Origin: Scylla paramamosain
Taxonomy: Eukaryota; Arthropoda; Malacostraca; Decapoda; Portunidae
DNA length: 64,000 nucleotides
Reading direction: 5' to 3'
Assembly (NCBI RefSeq): GCF_035594125.1
Contig: NC_087151.1
Span: forward strand, 17,631,001 to 17,695,000
Of this stretch, positions 12,219 through 22,646 are shown one piece after another (positions within the stretch are counted from its first letter, which is position 1; each line of letters begins with the position of its first letter). The position numbers and the translations under genes were made by a program. The notes beneath the pieces were generated by a model that had not been told where the DNA came from, did not search any database, and worked only from the letters and a program-made list of their open reading frames with translations.

Positions 12219-15004
12219 TTAGGATGCCTCATGACTAGATGGTGCGCGGGACAAGGCATCGGCAATAATATTCTCACTGCCTTTCACATGGTGAATCTCT
12301 AAGTCATAGTCCTGTAAGACCAGGCACCACCTCATCAGCCTCTGATTGGAGTTTTTCATTTTATGCAAGAAAATGAGCGGATTGTGGTCGGTGAAGACTT
12401 GCACAGGCTGTCCCGTCCCTTTGACGTACACTTCAAAATGACTCAAACTCAGCACTAGGCCCAAAGCCCCTTTCTCAATAGTGCTGTAAGCCCTTTGATA
12501 TGGTAACAACTTTTTAGAGTAATAGCCTATGGGGTGCTCCATTCCCTCATGTTCTTGCATTAACACACCACCCACACCATTCTGACTGGCATCCACATAC
12601 AATACAAATGGTTTTTCATAATCAGGCATGCGCAGCACTGGGGCACTGACTAACATTTTCTTAATCTCCACAAAAGCTTCCTCACAAAGCTTATCCCAAC
12701 AAAATTTTGACTTCTTATTCAGCAACTTGGTCAGGGGCATGGCAACATCAGAGAAATTCTTACAAAATCGCCTGTAATATCCACTGGCCCCTAAGGATCT
12801 CAGTATCTCCTTCCTATTGGTGGGTGGAGGGAGATTTACAATGTCTTTCACCTTGGCTTCCACGGTTCTCACTTCACCTTTTCCAACCTTGAAACCTAAG
12901 TACTCCACATTAGCTTGCACGAAATTACTTTTTGCTAAGTTGACAGTAAGGTTGGCATCATCTAGCCTCCTAAACACTTCCTCCAGCAGCTGCACATGCT
13001 CTTCCCAACTCTCAGTATACAACAATATGTCATCTATGTACACAGAACATCCCTTCAAGCCCTTCAGTACTCTGTTCATTAACCTCTGAAAAGAACTCCC
13101 ACTGTTCTTCATCCCAAACGGAAGAACTTTGTACTGATATAATCCATCCATGGTGACAAAAGCTGATATGGCTTTTGCCCTCTCAGTGAGTCCTACTTGC
13201 CAGTATCCCTTTAACAAGTCAATTTTTGTTATGAAGTTGGCACTTCCCACATTATCTATACAATCATCAATTCTAAGGATAGGATAAGCATCAGGTTTTG
13301 TCACCATGTTAACCTTCCTATAGTCCGTACAGAAATGGAAACTCTCTTGACCAGGCTTGGGCACCAGCACACATGGCGAGTTCCATGGGCTCTCACTGGG
13401 CTCAATCAAGTCGTGTTCCAGCATATACTCTACTTCTTTTCTCATGATCTCTCTTTTCTGCGGGTTAACTCTGTAGGGATGCTGTTTGATGGATTCAGCC
13501 TCCCCAACATCCACATCGTGCACCACCACATTCGTTTTTCTAGGTGCATCAGGGAACAAAGAATTGAATCTTTCAATTATCTCTGTAATCCTTTCCTTCT
13601 TTTCTAGCTCCATGTGCCCCAGTTTATCATTTAAATTCCCTAACACAGCTGAGTTCTCTAGCACCATCCCTTCACACCTACTCAGTTTCACTTCGGACCA
13701 CTTCTCTTCCGCCTCAGTGGTTACATTTACAACACTCACAGTTCTTACTCCTTCTACTACATCATCTCCATTTTCTCTGTCCCTTTCATGAAATAGCTTC
13801 AACATGTTTACATGACACAACTGGTTCTTTTTCTTCCTCCCTGGAGTTTTTACAATGTAATTCACATCACTCATTTTCCTCTCAATCTCCCAAGGCCCGC
13901 TGAACCTGGCTTTGAAAGGATCACCCTACAATGGGAAAAGAACCAAGACCTTGTCCCCAGGCTGGAAAGATCTGGCCCTCGCCTTCTTGTCATACCAGCC
14001 TTTCATCTCACTCTGACTATTTTTCAAGTTTTCCTGAGCAATTTTCCTAGCTCTCATCAATCTGTCCTTGAAATCAGATACATATTTCACCACAGTATGA
14101 GGCTCCTCTGCTCCTAACCATTTTTCTTTCACCATCCTTAAAGGACCGTTCACCTCATGCCCATACACTAACTCAAATGGGCTGAAACCAGTTGACTCCT
14201 GCACACTGTCCCTTAATGCGAACAAGGCTAGTGGCAATCCCTCATCCCACTGAACACTCATCTCCTCACAATACATCCTGAGAGTGTTTTTAAGAGTTTG
14301 GTGAAATCTTTCTACACAACCCTGAGACTGAGGATGATAAGCACTCGACAGTCTCTGTTCAATCTTTAGACCCCTTAGGATTTCCTTGAATGCGCGAGAA
14401 GTGAAATTACTTCCCTGGTCTGACTGTAACACCTTAGGAATTTCCACCCAGGAGAAAAATTTCACCAGTTCCCTCACAATGTTTTTAGAGTTTATACTCC
14501 TGAGGGGAATGGCCTCAGGAAACCTGGATGACATACACATAATAGTCAGCAAATACTGGTTTCCCCTCCGGGTCCTTGGTAAAGGACCTACACAATCTAT
14601 CACCACCTTACTGAATGGCTCCTCGACCACAGGTATAGGATGAAGGGGGGCAGGGCGAATCACCTGGTTCGGCTTGCCCACCTTCTGACACAAACCACAA
14701 GTTTTACAAAACTCTTTCACATCACCTCTCACTCTGGGCCAGTAAAAATGACACAGGATTTTTCCTAGGGTTTTTCTGACCCCCAGGTGTCCTGCCAGAT
14801 TACCTTCGTGTGCCATCTCCAAAATTTTCTTCCTATACACCCATGGCACCACAATCTGCCTTTTCACAATCCAGTGATCAGGTGTTGGGGCTGTCAGGGG
14901 CCTCCAACTTCTCATTAATACCCCGTTATTCACGTAGTAACCCACGTACTCATTGTCAAGCTCACCCAGCCTTTTAGCCTCATTCCAAGCAGACTTCAAG
15001 CTTT
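12219..15004 (-). pseudogene. Integrase - reverse transcriptase - RNase H part of pol (integrase first)
   Basis: From about 15004 downwards the frame encodes integrase and then RT-RNase H. Integrase shows an HHCC zinc finger (HEGNLAGH, CKTCGLC), the DDE core (VVIDCVGPL, QSDQGSNF, QGCVERFHQTLK) and a GPY/F-like module (FSGPW, then CHVNMLKLFH near 13800). RT begins near 13520 with IKQHPYRVNP, followed by YRKVNMVTKPDAYP, KIDLLKGYWQV, the catalytic YIDDILLYT (about 13030) and YLGFKVG. RNase H follows (LYVDASQNGVGG, YSTIEKGALGL, FTDHNPLIFL, ADALSR) and ends at 12219. One in-frame TAG at 13926-13928 interrupts the frame in the GPY/F module. This frame is +1 relative to gag-protease. Every domain looks Ty3/Gypsy-like although the order is copia-like. 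It could be wrong only if the segment were rearranged, and no junction is visible. Confidence 0.93.
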
Positions 15005-15006
15005 CA

Positions 15007-17013
15007 TCACTCCTGAGCTTTTATCAACTCGCTCTTTTCTACCAGAAAATCAAGGTTGGGCTCCACCTGACCTACAACCGGTTCACCACTCGCACACTCC
15101 GGGTTAGTTCCTTTTTCATCAGGTTCCTCAAACTGAACGCCCAGGCCTTCGTCCTCCTGCGTTGCTCCCTCGGTGTCCATGCGTTCCTTCCTGGCCATCG
15201 CTCGGGTCACCACGCAGATTGGGAACAATTCAGGCATCTCTGCTTCCCCATCTGTTGAGTGAGGGACTGCTGCCGGAGTGGTGGTTTCTGTTATCCCTAT
15301 CAGAGGGTTGTCTACCATCTGAAGTTTAGGGACAACTCGACCTCCGGTCAGGTCGTTCCCAACCAGCATATCCACTCCATCTACGGGCAGTGTCTCCTTC
15401 ACTCCCACCGTCACCTCTCCAGTGATGTATCCACAGTCCAGCCAAACTTTGTGCAGGGGAATACTGAACTTGCCTCCTGCACCCTTGCATGAGACCTCTC
15501 TGCCAGTGCTGGTCTCCTCATTCCATGGGAGTACACTACTTAAGATCAGACTCTGGTTAGCTCCCATATCCCGAAGGATTCTGATCACCTTCTCTGGACT
15601 TCCTTCCACTTTCACTGTGCCCTTATTAGTGAAGTGTTCAAAGCCCTCATCTTTCGGCGGCTCCTCTTGTATCTCTGCATTCATATTCTCCACATACTTT
15701 ATCAGGTCTCTTTGGGTGGCAACTGCTCCCACTGGCTTTGGCCGTCCCTTCGAACACTGGTACTTCCTATGCCCGCTACTTCCACATCCAAGGCACTTAA
15801 CTGCACCTTCATCACCACTACCCTTCTGGTAATAGGTAGTGCTCCTGGGCCTATTCCTATAGGGCGTAGACCTCACGTTGTGGTCGGCTGGTGGGGGCAT
15901 GGTGTAAGTGTGGGGAAAACTATATTTGTCAGGGTGGGGCTGGTTTGATCTGTGGACTGATGTCGAGCTCATCTGGCGGTCATTCTTATATCTCGGATGA
16001 CCATCATTTTTGTTGGAGAATGGCCTTCTCCCTCCATGGTGTTCATCTCCGTTCAGCCCACGGACCGCACAGTACTTGTCAGCTCTGCGTCCGGCTTCCA
16101 TCACGTCGTGTGATATGAGCTCATATTTTACACTGAGGGGCATTTGGCTCATAAATTGTTCCATCTGCATAACTCCTTTTACCTCCTCAACTGTAGTAGC
16201 TTCCTCGGTCTTCAGCCACCGGTCCAGTTTAAGGATAACCTCTCGAGCCATCCTGAGATAAGTATCACCTGGACGTTTTGTTGTCCTGCGAAACTTTTCC
16301 CGGTACACACTTGGACATAGAAAGATCGATCCCAACACCGCTTCCTTTACCACTTCATAATCACGCGCGTCTCGGTCACTCAAATTCACATATACCTCTC
16401 GGGCCATTCCCTCAAATTTAGACTGGACTAGTAATGCCCAATCATTTTCATCCTATCCCATCATCTTTGCAGTTTTTTCAAATTGAACGAAGAAGTTTTC
16501 TTCCTCCCCTTCCACAAAGTTAGGCATACTGATGGCCTTTCTCTCTAAATCCCCGTTGCCTTGAGCACCATTTCCTGCCCTATTCTCGTTTACTTTGTTT
16601 CGACTTTCTGCTCAAATCTTTTCTATCTCAATCTCTTTTTGCATCTGTATCTGCTCCCTCTTTAACTCCACCTCTTTCTGCTTCTGCAATTGCATCTGAA
16701 GTTTCATTAACTCAAATTTTTCACTTCTAGAAAGGCCATCTGTTCCATCAAAAGCACCCAGGTTTATCTCACTGACCCTGGCACCTTCCTCTACACTCTC
16801 CCCATCATTATCCTCACTTTCACCACCATCATTTTCAAACTAGCTCCTCTCCACAAGAGCATTCTTCAACTCTGCCTGCATTTCCTCCTTTTTCTTGGAT
16901 TTCAACTCCACTTGAAACCTCTCAGCCACTGAACATAATTCCTCCTTGGTTAGTGTGTACAGATCATGCACACTCCTCGACAGAAGGAACATCTCAACAC
17001 GTCTAGCGGCCAT
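15007..17013 (-). pseudogene. Gag - protease part of the Gmr1-like element
   Basis: The frame starts at ATG 17013 (MAARRVEMFLLSRSVHDL), passes a Lys/Glu/Gln-rich coiled-coil-like region (about 16600-16730), then a Gag block (NFVEGEEENFFVQFEK, DWALLVQSKFEGMAREVYV). A CCHC zinc knuckle CLGCGSSGHRKYQC lies near 15750-15800. The aspartic protease block follows, RILRDMGANQSLI at 15555-15580. The normal Asp-Thr/Ser-Gly-Ala active site reads DMGA, so the catalytic-loop Thr is replaced by Met. In-frame stops are TAG at 16840-16842, TGA at 16612-16614 and TAG at 16453-16455. The frame closes at TGATGA near 15007-15011. Skipping one base after CAGGAG brings it into the integrase frame (DESLKSAW). Confidence 0.9.
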
Positions 17014-17169
17014 GATTACAATCGCTACACTCCACAAAATATTCACAAAATATTCCTCCAAATATTCACCACAATACATGCACAGTTTTAAAGAAATATT
17101 TCACACAGATAAATTCCTCCCAACAACAATCACCATGTAACACTCTTTACACCCCACAAATGTTCAAAG

Positions 17170-17187
17170 ATCCCGGACGGGCCCCCA
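17170..17187 (-). promoter_or_regulatory. Primer binding site, tRNA-Pro type
   Basis: On the minus strand TGGGGGCCCGTCCGGGAT lies 5 nt after the end of the 5' LTR. It differs at one base from the tRNA-Pro primer site well known from murine leukaemia-type retroviruses (TGGGGGCTCGTCCGGGAT). The tRNA assignment is by that similarity. Confidence 0.8.
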
Positions 17188-17192
17188 TATTC

Positions 17193-18277
17193 TGTCACGA
17201 TCGCCTATTTACTTACGATCGTACGATACCGGTTATCTTTCCAAGAAAGTGGGCTTTACACTGGTCCCGGAAAGTTTTAAAGGTCTGGATTTTTAAAGGC
17301 TTCCAGTGCCTACCCGACCTATCCAAAATCGCCAGAATTATCTCTCACTCCACCTTTACCTTGACTCAGCACACCTGGAATCACCTCTAATACCAGATTG
17401 ATGTTGGGGGAGTAGAAAACACGATTATTCTATGTTACAAGCACATATATTCATACTAATAATAATTCACAAACAACATGAGGTAGTACACGTTACTACA
17501 TGACGTTCTCGTCACTTCCCACAACACCAGAACCTGTTTACACCTCCACCAGTCACAGAAATATTTCCCCTCAACCGCAGGAATTTACCCAGACGCCATT
17601 ACCGCATCCCCAGACAATAATTCCCGTATTTCACCTCCTCGAGCCTCACGGGAGATTACCATAATCACCAAAGATTACCCATAACACCATAACATCATCC
17701 CCAAAATCACCAATACACCACAACACCAGCTTCCAAGGTCAACACCACAACCTCCACTCACAAAATGGCTGCCAGTTTGACCTATGACCCCTTCCAACAG
17801 CGTCACCGGCACAACTCAACAACCGGATTTCAGCGGACAAGAGCTCTTGGTACCACAAAAGACTCACTAACCTGATCCTGGATATCAAGGTTATACCGCT
17901 ACACCACTAATACCTCCACGAACTCACTCCATCACCAATCCACACCAAGATCCTTCCCTGAGAGACGCCACCTTCCTCCTTAACTCACGACCCAAGGCGC
18001 TCTGCCTTTCCTCTCCTTGGAATGTGTTGTTGCCCACTCAAGCTCCCCTCGTTTTCAACGTATTTCCACCTCAATTATACTTCCTCCCTTATACATACAA
18101 AGATATATAGAACTTAAATTATGAAGAGAATAATATTACATGATATAAAATGGGTAAATAAGCCTTACACTACTTTTAACAAAAAAGAGGATAATGCCCA
18201 AATGGCAGGTAACCGGAACACGGGGACACTAAGAAAACGTGATCCCATTCAAGGTAAACTCGGCCAATAACATGACA
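17193..18277 (-). repeat. 5' LTR of the Gmr1-like element
   Basis: This 1,085-bp partner of the LTR at 11114-12195 would contain the element's promoter. It has the same TGTCA and TGACA ends. Confidence 0.97.
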
Positions 18278-18511
18278 CTATATTCTTTATGTCTAATAGC
18301 TGTTTGCCAAGAGATAAAAAGTTCTCGCAAGGACTTTTAGCTTAACAGAACTTTTAAGGCATTAACAAGTTTCTGTTAGCATTAAACAGGAGAATGTTAC
18401 ACTTCGCAGCCCTTAACTACTGTTTGCTAAGATTAACAAGTTTTATTCATATGGCCCCTGACCTTGACATTCCAACCCCTCCCTTCCTCATCTCCCTCTT
18501 CCTTTCCACGC

Positions 18512-21500
18512 CTATTTACCTAGTTGTGCTTTATGGGAAAAGAGCTATGCTTGTGCTGTCCCATCTCCATATCTTTTAATATCAACTTAGCCTTGAATCC
18601 ATGTATACTTTTTGTATTTACTATCTCCTCATCCAGACTGTTCTATTATCAAAACTTCTAAATGGGAAACCATACTTTTTGACATCTCTTCTACAGGCAC
18701 TTTTGTTCAGCCTCTTTCTATGTCCTCTAGTATCACTTGTATCTCAAACCATCAAGTCATTCCGGTCCACCTTCTCCACTCCCTCGTTTGCTTTATATAT
18801 TGCAATCATGTCTTCCTTTTCTCTCCTTTTTTCCAACATTGGTAGATGTAACCTTGCCAATCTCTCTTCATATATCAAGTCTCTGATATTTGGTACCATC
18901 TTCATTGCTACTCTCTGAATTCTCTCCAATTTCCTTATATGCTTTTTCGTGTAGGGCAACCACATTACCGCTGCATATTCCAGTCTTTGTCTAATCAGTG
19001 ATATAATCAATCTTTCTTTCATCTATATATGCAAAAGCCAACCTTATTCTTCTCAACAAGTTATAGGTTTCTCCTGTAATTTTCCTGATGTGTTTCTCTG
19101 GGGTTAAATTCACACTGTAACACCTAGATCCTTTTCCTCTTCTGCTCCACTCAACCTTTCACCATTGAATGCATGATTTCCTTTTACTTTCCTTGCATTC
19201 TTTCCAAATTCTATTACTTTACATTTCTTCAGATTAAATTCCATTTTCCATCTATGAAGATCTTGTTCATATCTTCTTGTAATAATCCACAATCCTCCAC
19301 ATTCTCAACTTTTTCCACAACTTGGCATCATCCATAAAAAGGCTCATGTAGCCATTCATACTCTTAGTCATATCATTTATATAAACTGCAAACATGACTG
19401 GTGCAAGTACTGAACCTTGGGGTACTCCACTTGTGACTTTCCTCCATGATGATTGCTGATCTTTTACCTCCGTTCTCATCTCTCTGTTAGTCAAGAAATT
19501 TCCCATCCATCTCAGCAGGTCATCCCTTAGCCTACCGTCATCCTTCAGCTTCTACAGTAATTTCCTGTGCGGCACTTTATCAAAGGCTTTCTTCAGGTCT
19601 AAATGAACACAATCTACCCAACCATCTCTCTCCCTCTTGCATTATATTCACCACTCTAGAATAAAAAGTTTATAACACATGATCTCCCTCTCCTAATCCA
19701 AATTGTTGCTTTGTCATCACTTCATTTTCTTCTAGGTACTACATCTGTTTTTCATTCACTAATCATTTACACATCTTACACACCACACTTGCTACAGACA
19801 CAGGTCAGTAGTTCAAAGGCTCCTCTTTGTTACCACTTTATAGATTAACACTATATTGGCTCTCTTCCATTCAATCAGGACTCTACTTTCATTTAGGGAA
19901 CTGCCAATAAAACTGTGGACCACCCATATCAACTGCTTATTGCATTCTTTCAATATCCATCCTGACACTCCATCAGGTCTTAGGGCCTTTCTGACATCCA
20001 ATCTCTCCAACTGTTTCTGGACATCTCCTTCAGTCACTTGGATTTCCCTAAGACCCATTCCCTCACTCATCTCACTCTGCCCCACAAAAATTCTTTCTTT
20101 TGTGAACATTGCTTGAAAACTCTTGTTCATCAGCTCTACCATTTCGGCCAGATCCTCAAACATTTGACCCTTCATCTTCAACCTGTTTATTCCGTCTCTA
20201 TTTTTCATTTTGCTATTCACATATCTGAAGAATAGTTTTGGTTCCTTCTTACATTTGCCCATAGCATCTTTTTCAGAAATTTTCCTTTTTTCCCTAATAC
20301 CCCTTACATACTAATTTCTTGTAGTTCTTTAGTTTTGCCACAGCTCCTGTGTACTTTTCCTCCTCTATTTATTTCATGCCTTTTCCCTCTCTTCCCTCAC
20401 TATTTCACATCTATTATACCAGTCATTGTTATATATTCTCTTTGTATTTACTTTTGATACATATCTTTTCACTCCGTCCTCATATATATTGATGAAAGCT
20501 TCCCACTTCTTTTGCACATTACTTGCTTGGATAAATGCACTGCAGTCCACCTCACCAAGGTATTTCCTCATTTCTTAAAAATTTGTCTCACTATAGTTAA
20601 ATCTTTAATTTCTGGAATCTTCATCTACTTTCCTCTCTTTTTCTTTAATGTGAAACCCTACCATTACGTGGTTGCCTTTTCATATTGGACAATCATAGTT
20701 CATGTCTTCTGTAATATCTATTTCTTTTGACAATACCAAATCAAGTCTTGATGGCTCCTCTCCTCCTCTGTATCTAGTATTTTCCTTGACGCATAATATT
20801 ATTCATTGTTTTCTTTAATTTTCTTTACAAGCCATTTTTCTGTCTCACTTAGCAACTGTTCATGCTCTTGCCTATTCTAGACCTTTGTTTTTTAGTGGGA
20901 CATACACCACTGTAATATATCATCTTCCTCTTCTTTTTATTAGTTTAAAATGTAAGCCTTCCACCAAGCCTTCTGCCTTTTCCGCACTCTCCACCCTGAT
21001 ATTCTTTTTTTACAAGCATCATCACTCCTCCTCCACCTTTTCCACATCTGTTTCTTAACCACATGTTGTAATTTCCCATTCCTAAACTAGATGTCTCTGA
21101 ATCTCTTAGTTTGGTTTCTAACATTGCCATGATGTCTGGTTCATTTGTTTTTATAAATTCATTTACTTCATCAGTCACAGAGACTAAACCATCAACATTA
21201 ATGCATGCCACTATCCATATCCCTTCCTTTCTTACAGCTGTGCTTCCACACCCTTCACTCTTCAAGTGTACCACTTTCTCATCCTTAGGTCCATTACTCT
21301 CCAGAACAAAGTTCCCTTTCATCTTGTGTTCTCTGTTCATTCCTTACTTTTACTTCTCTTCTCAATATAGTGAGTTTCTTCCTTTCTTCCTCATTCATTT
21401 CTCTTCTAATCCAGATTTGTTTATACTCATTACTCTTGGCTAGTTTCCATGCATTTGCCAATACTTTTTCATCTGCTATTTAGGGTTTTAGTTTAATTTT

Positions 21501-22360
21501 CATTGGTCTACTTTCTCCTTTTCCATATTTTCCATTATTGTTCATTTCCTTTAGTTCATCCTCCATCTTTCTATCATCTTTGTTCATCACACTGTTGTAA
21601 CTGAGCTGTTTTTCTCTGATCTACTTCTCTTTTATACTAATTTGTTATCTCACTTTCTTCAAGGCCAAAGATCACTACACTTTTCCTTTTATCTGCAGTG
21701 TTTCTTACCAGATGTTCCTTTTCTTTTATTACTTTTATGATCTCCTTTGTCAAGCCTTTTTTACTCTTCTGGTCCTTCACTATCTCTTTATAACTCACTT
21801 TTTTTTTTTTCCAACTCCTCATACGTATTGACAGATCTTCCTGCCATTTCCTTAACTAGGTCTTGACTTTGTTTAATTTGCTTTTCCCTGTTTGTGTCTT
21901 AGACTTTTATATTTCTCATCTTTTCCTCCAGTATACTTAGTTACATTTCTCTAGATTTCATCACTTTTTCCATATTCCATTTTAACTACCTACATCTTGA
22001 TTTGGTTTTTCTTATCATCTGTTTGTTTCTGCACCTCTTTCTCTATCATTCAATTCCTTCCTTAGTGTATTATTATCCTGATTTAAACTTGTATTTTAAA
22101 CTCCTAGGTCTCTTACCTTCTCCCAGATCTCATTTTTCACCTCCAGCATGATCAATTCCCTTTCATTCCATTTTTTCTGTAACTGGCTGTGTTCACCTTC
22201 AAATCCACTAAAGTCTAAAACACCCATTCCCTTTGGTGTCCCATTGTCCACTATGATCAGCTGACAACTGTAGACAAAGCTTTCAGCTGACACTCCTTAC
22301 TGATGCCAAAAAGTATAGTTTACTGCCTTTTTCTTCAGTCTTCTTTTCCCACTTTTTACA
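18512..22360 (-). mobile_element. CR1/Rex1-type LINE copy A, near full length, decayed
   Basis: On the minus strand the order is ORF1-like segments (about 21640-22293), endonuclease (about 20945-21340: INVDGLVSVTDEVNEF, METKLRD, GGGGVMMLV), RT (about 18744-20262) and the family 3' terminus near 18512-18560 (on the minus strand, AGCTCTTTTCCC then CAACTAGGTAAATA). RT landmarks are VRKALRPDGVSG, SGVPQGSVLAPVMFAVYIND, YMSLFMDDAKL (normally FADD), CKVIEFGK and LEYAAVMW. Many stops and frameshifts separate these pieces. It begins about 50 bp beyond the Harbinger right end. Confidence 0.87.
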
Positions 22361-22362
22361 GA

Positions 22363-22365
<3 letters not shown>

Positions 22366-22424
<59 letters not shown>
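22366..22424. repeat. (GT)n microsatellite
   Basis: A pure GT run lies at the presumed 5' end of CR1-type copy A. Confidence 0.97.
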
Positions 22425-22428
<4 letters not shown>

Positions 22429-22460
22429 AATGAATGCCACCACATAAAAATATCTATCTA

Positions 22461-22463
<3 letters not shown>

Positions 22464-22557
<94 letters not shown>
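22464..22557. repeat. (TA)n microsatellite
   Basis: A pure TA run of about 94 bp follows a short TATC repeat and lies between CR1-type copies A and B. Confidence 0.97.
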
Positions 22558-22559
<2 letters not shown>

Positions 22560-22646
22560 TGGAATGATAATAAGAATGGATGGTGGAGGTGGATGGCGGT
22601 GTACTCGATTACAATTGCAATTCCAGTAAAGTATCAGAACTGCAAG

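Larger units (their letters stand above)
11110..18281 (-). mobile_element. Ty3/Gypsy-type LTR retrotransposon with copia-like pol order (Gmr1-like), full length with target duplication
   Basis: This complete element lies on the minus strand: 5' LTR 17193-18277, primer binding site, gag-protease, integrase, reverse transcriptase-RNase H, polypurine tract, 3' LTR 11114-12195. Both LTRs begin TGTCA and end TGACA. A 4-bp duplication CTAT flanks the element (11110-11113 and 18278-18281). By eye the LTRs differ at about 16 substitutions plus one 3-bp indel over about 1,085 bp (about 1.5%), so the insertion is fairly recent. Integrase lies upstream of RT, which is unusual for Ty3/Gypsy. Four in-frame stops, one frameshift and an altered protease motif show that this copy is not active. 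Confidence 0.95.

Noticed and set aside
12707..13791. Several plus-strand frames of 60-100 codons
   Set aside because: They lie opposite the integrase-RT coding of the LTR element and have no independent features.
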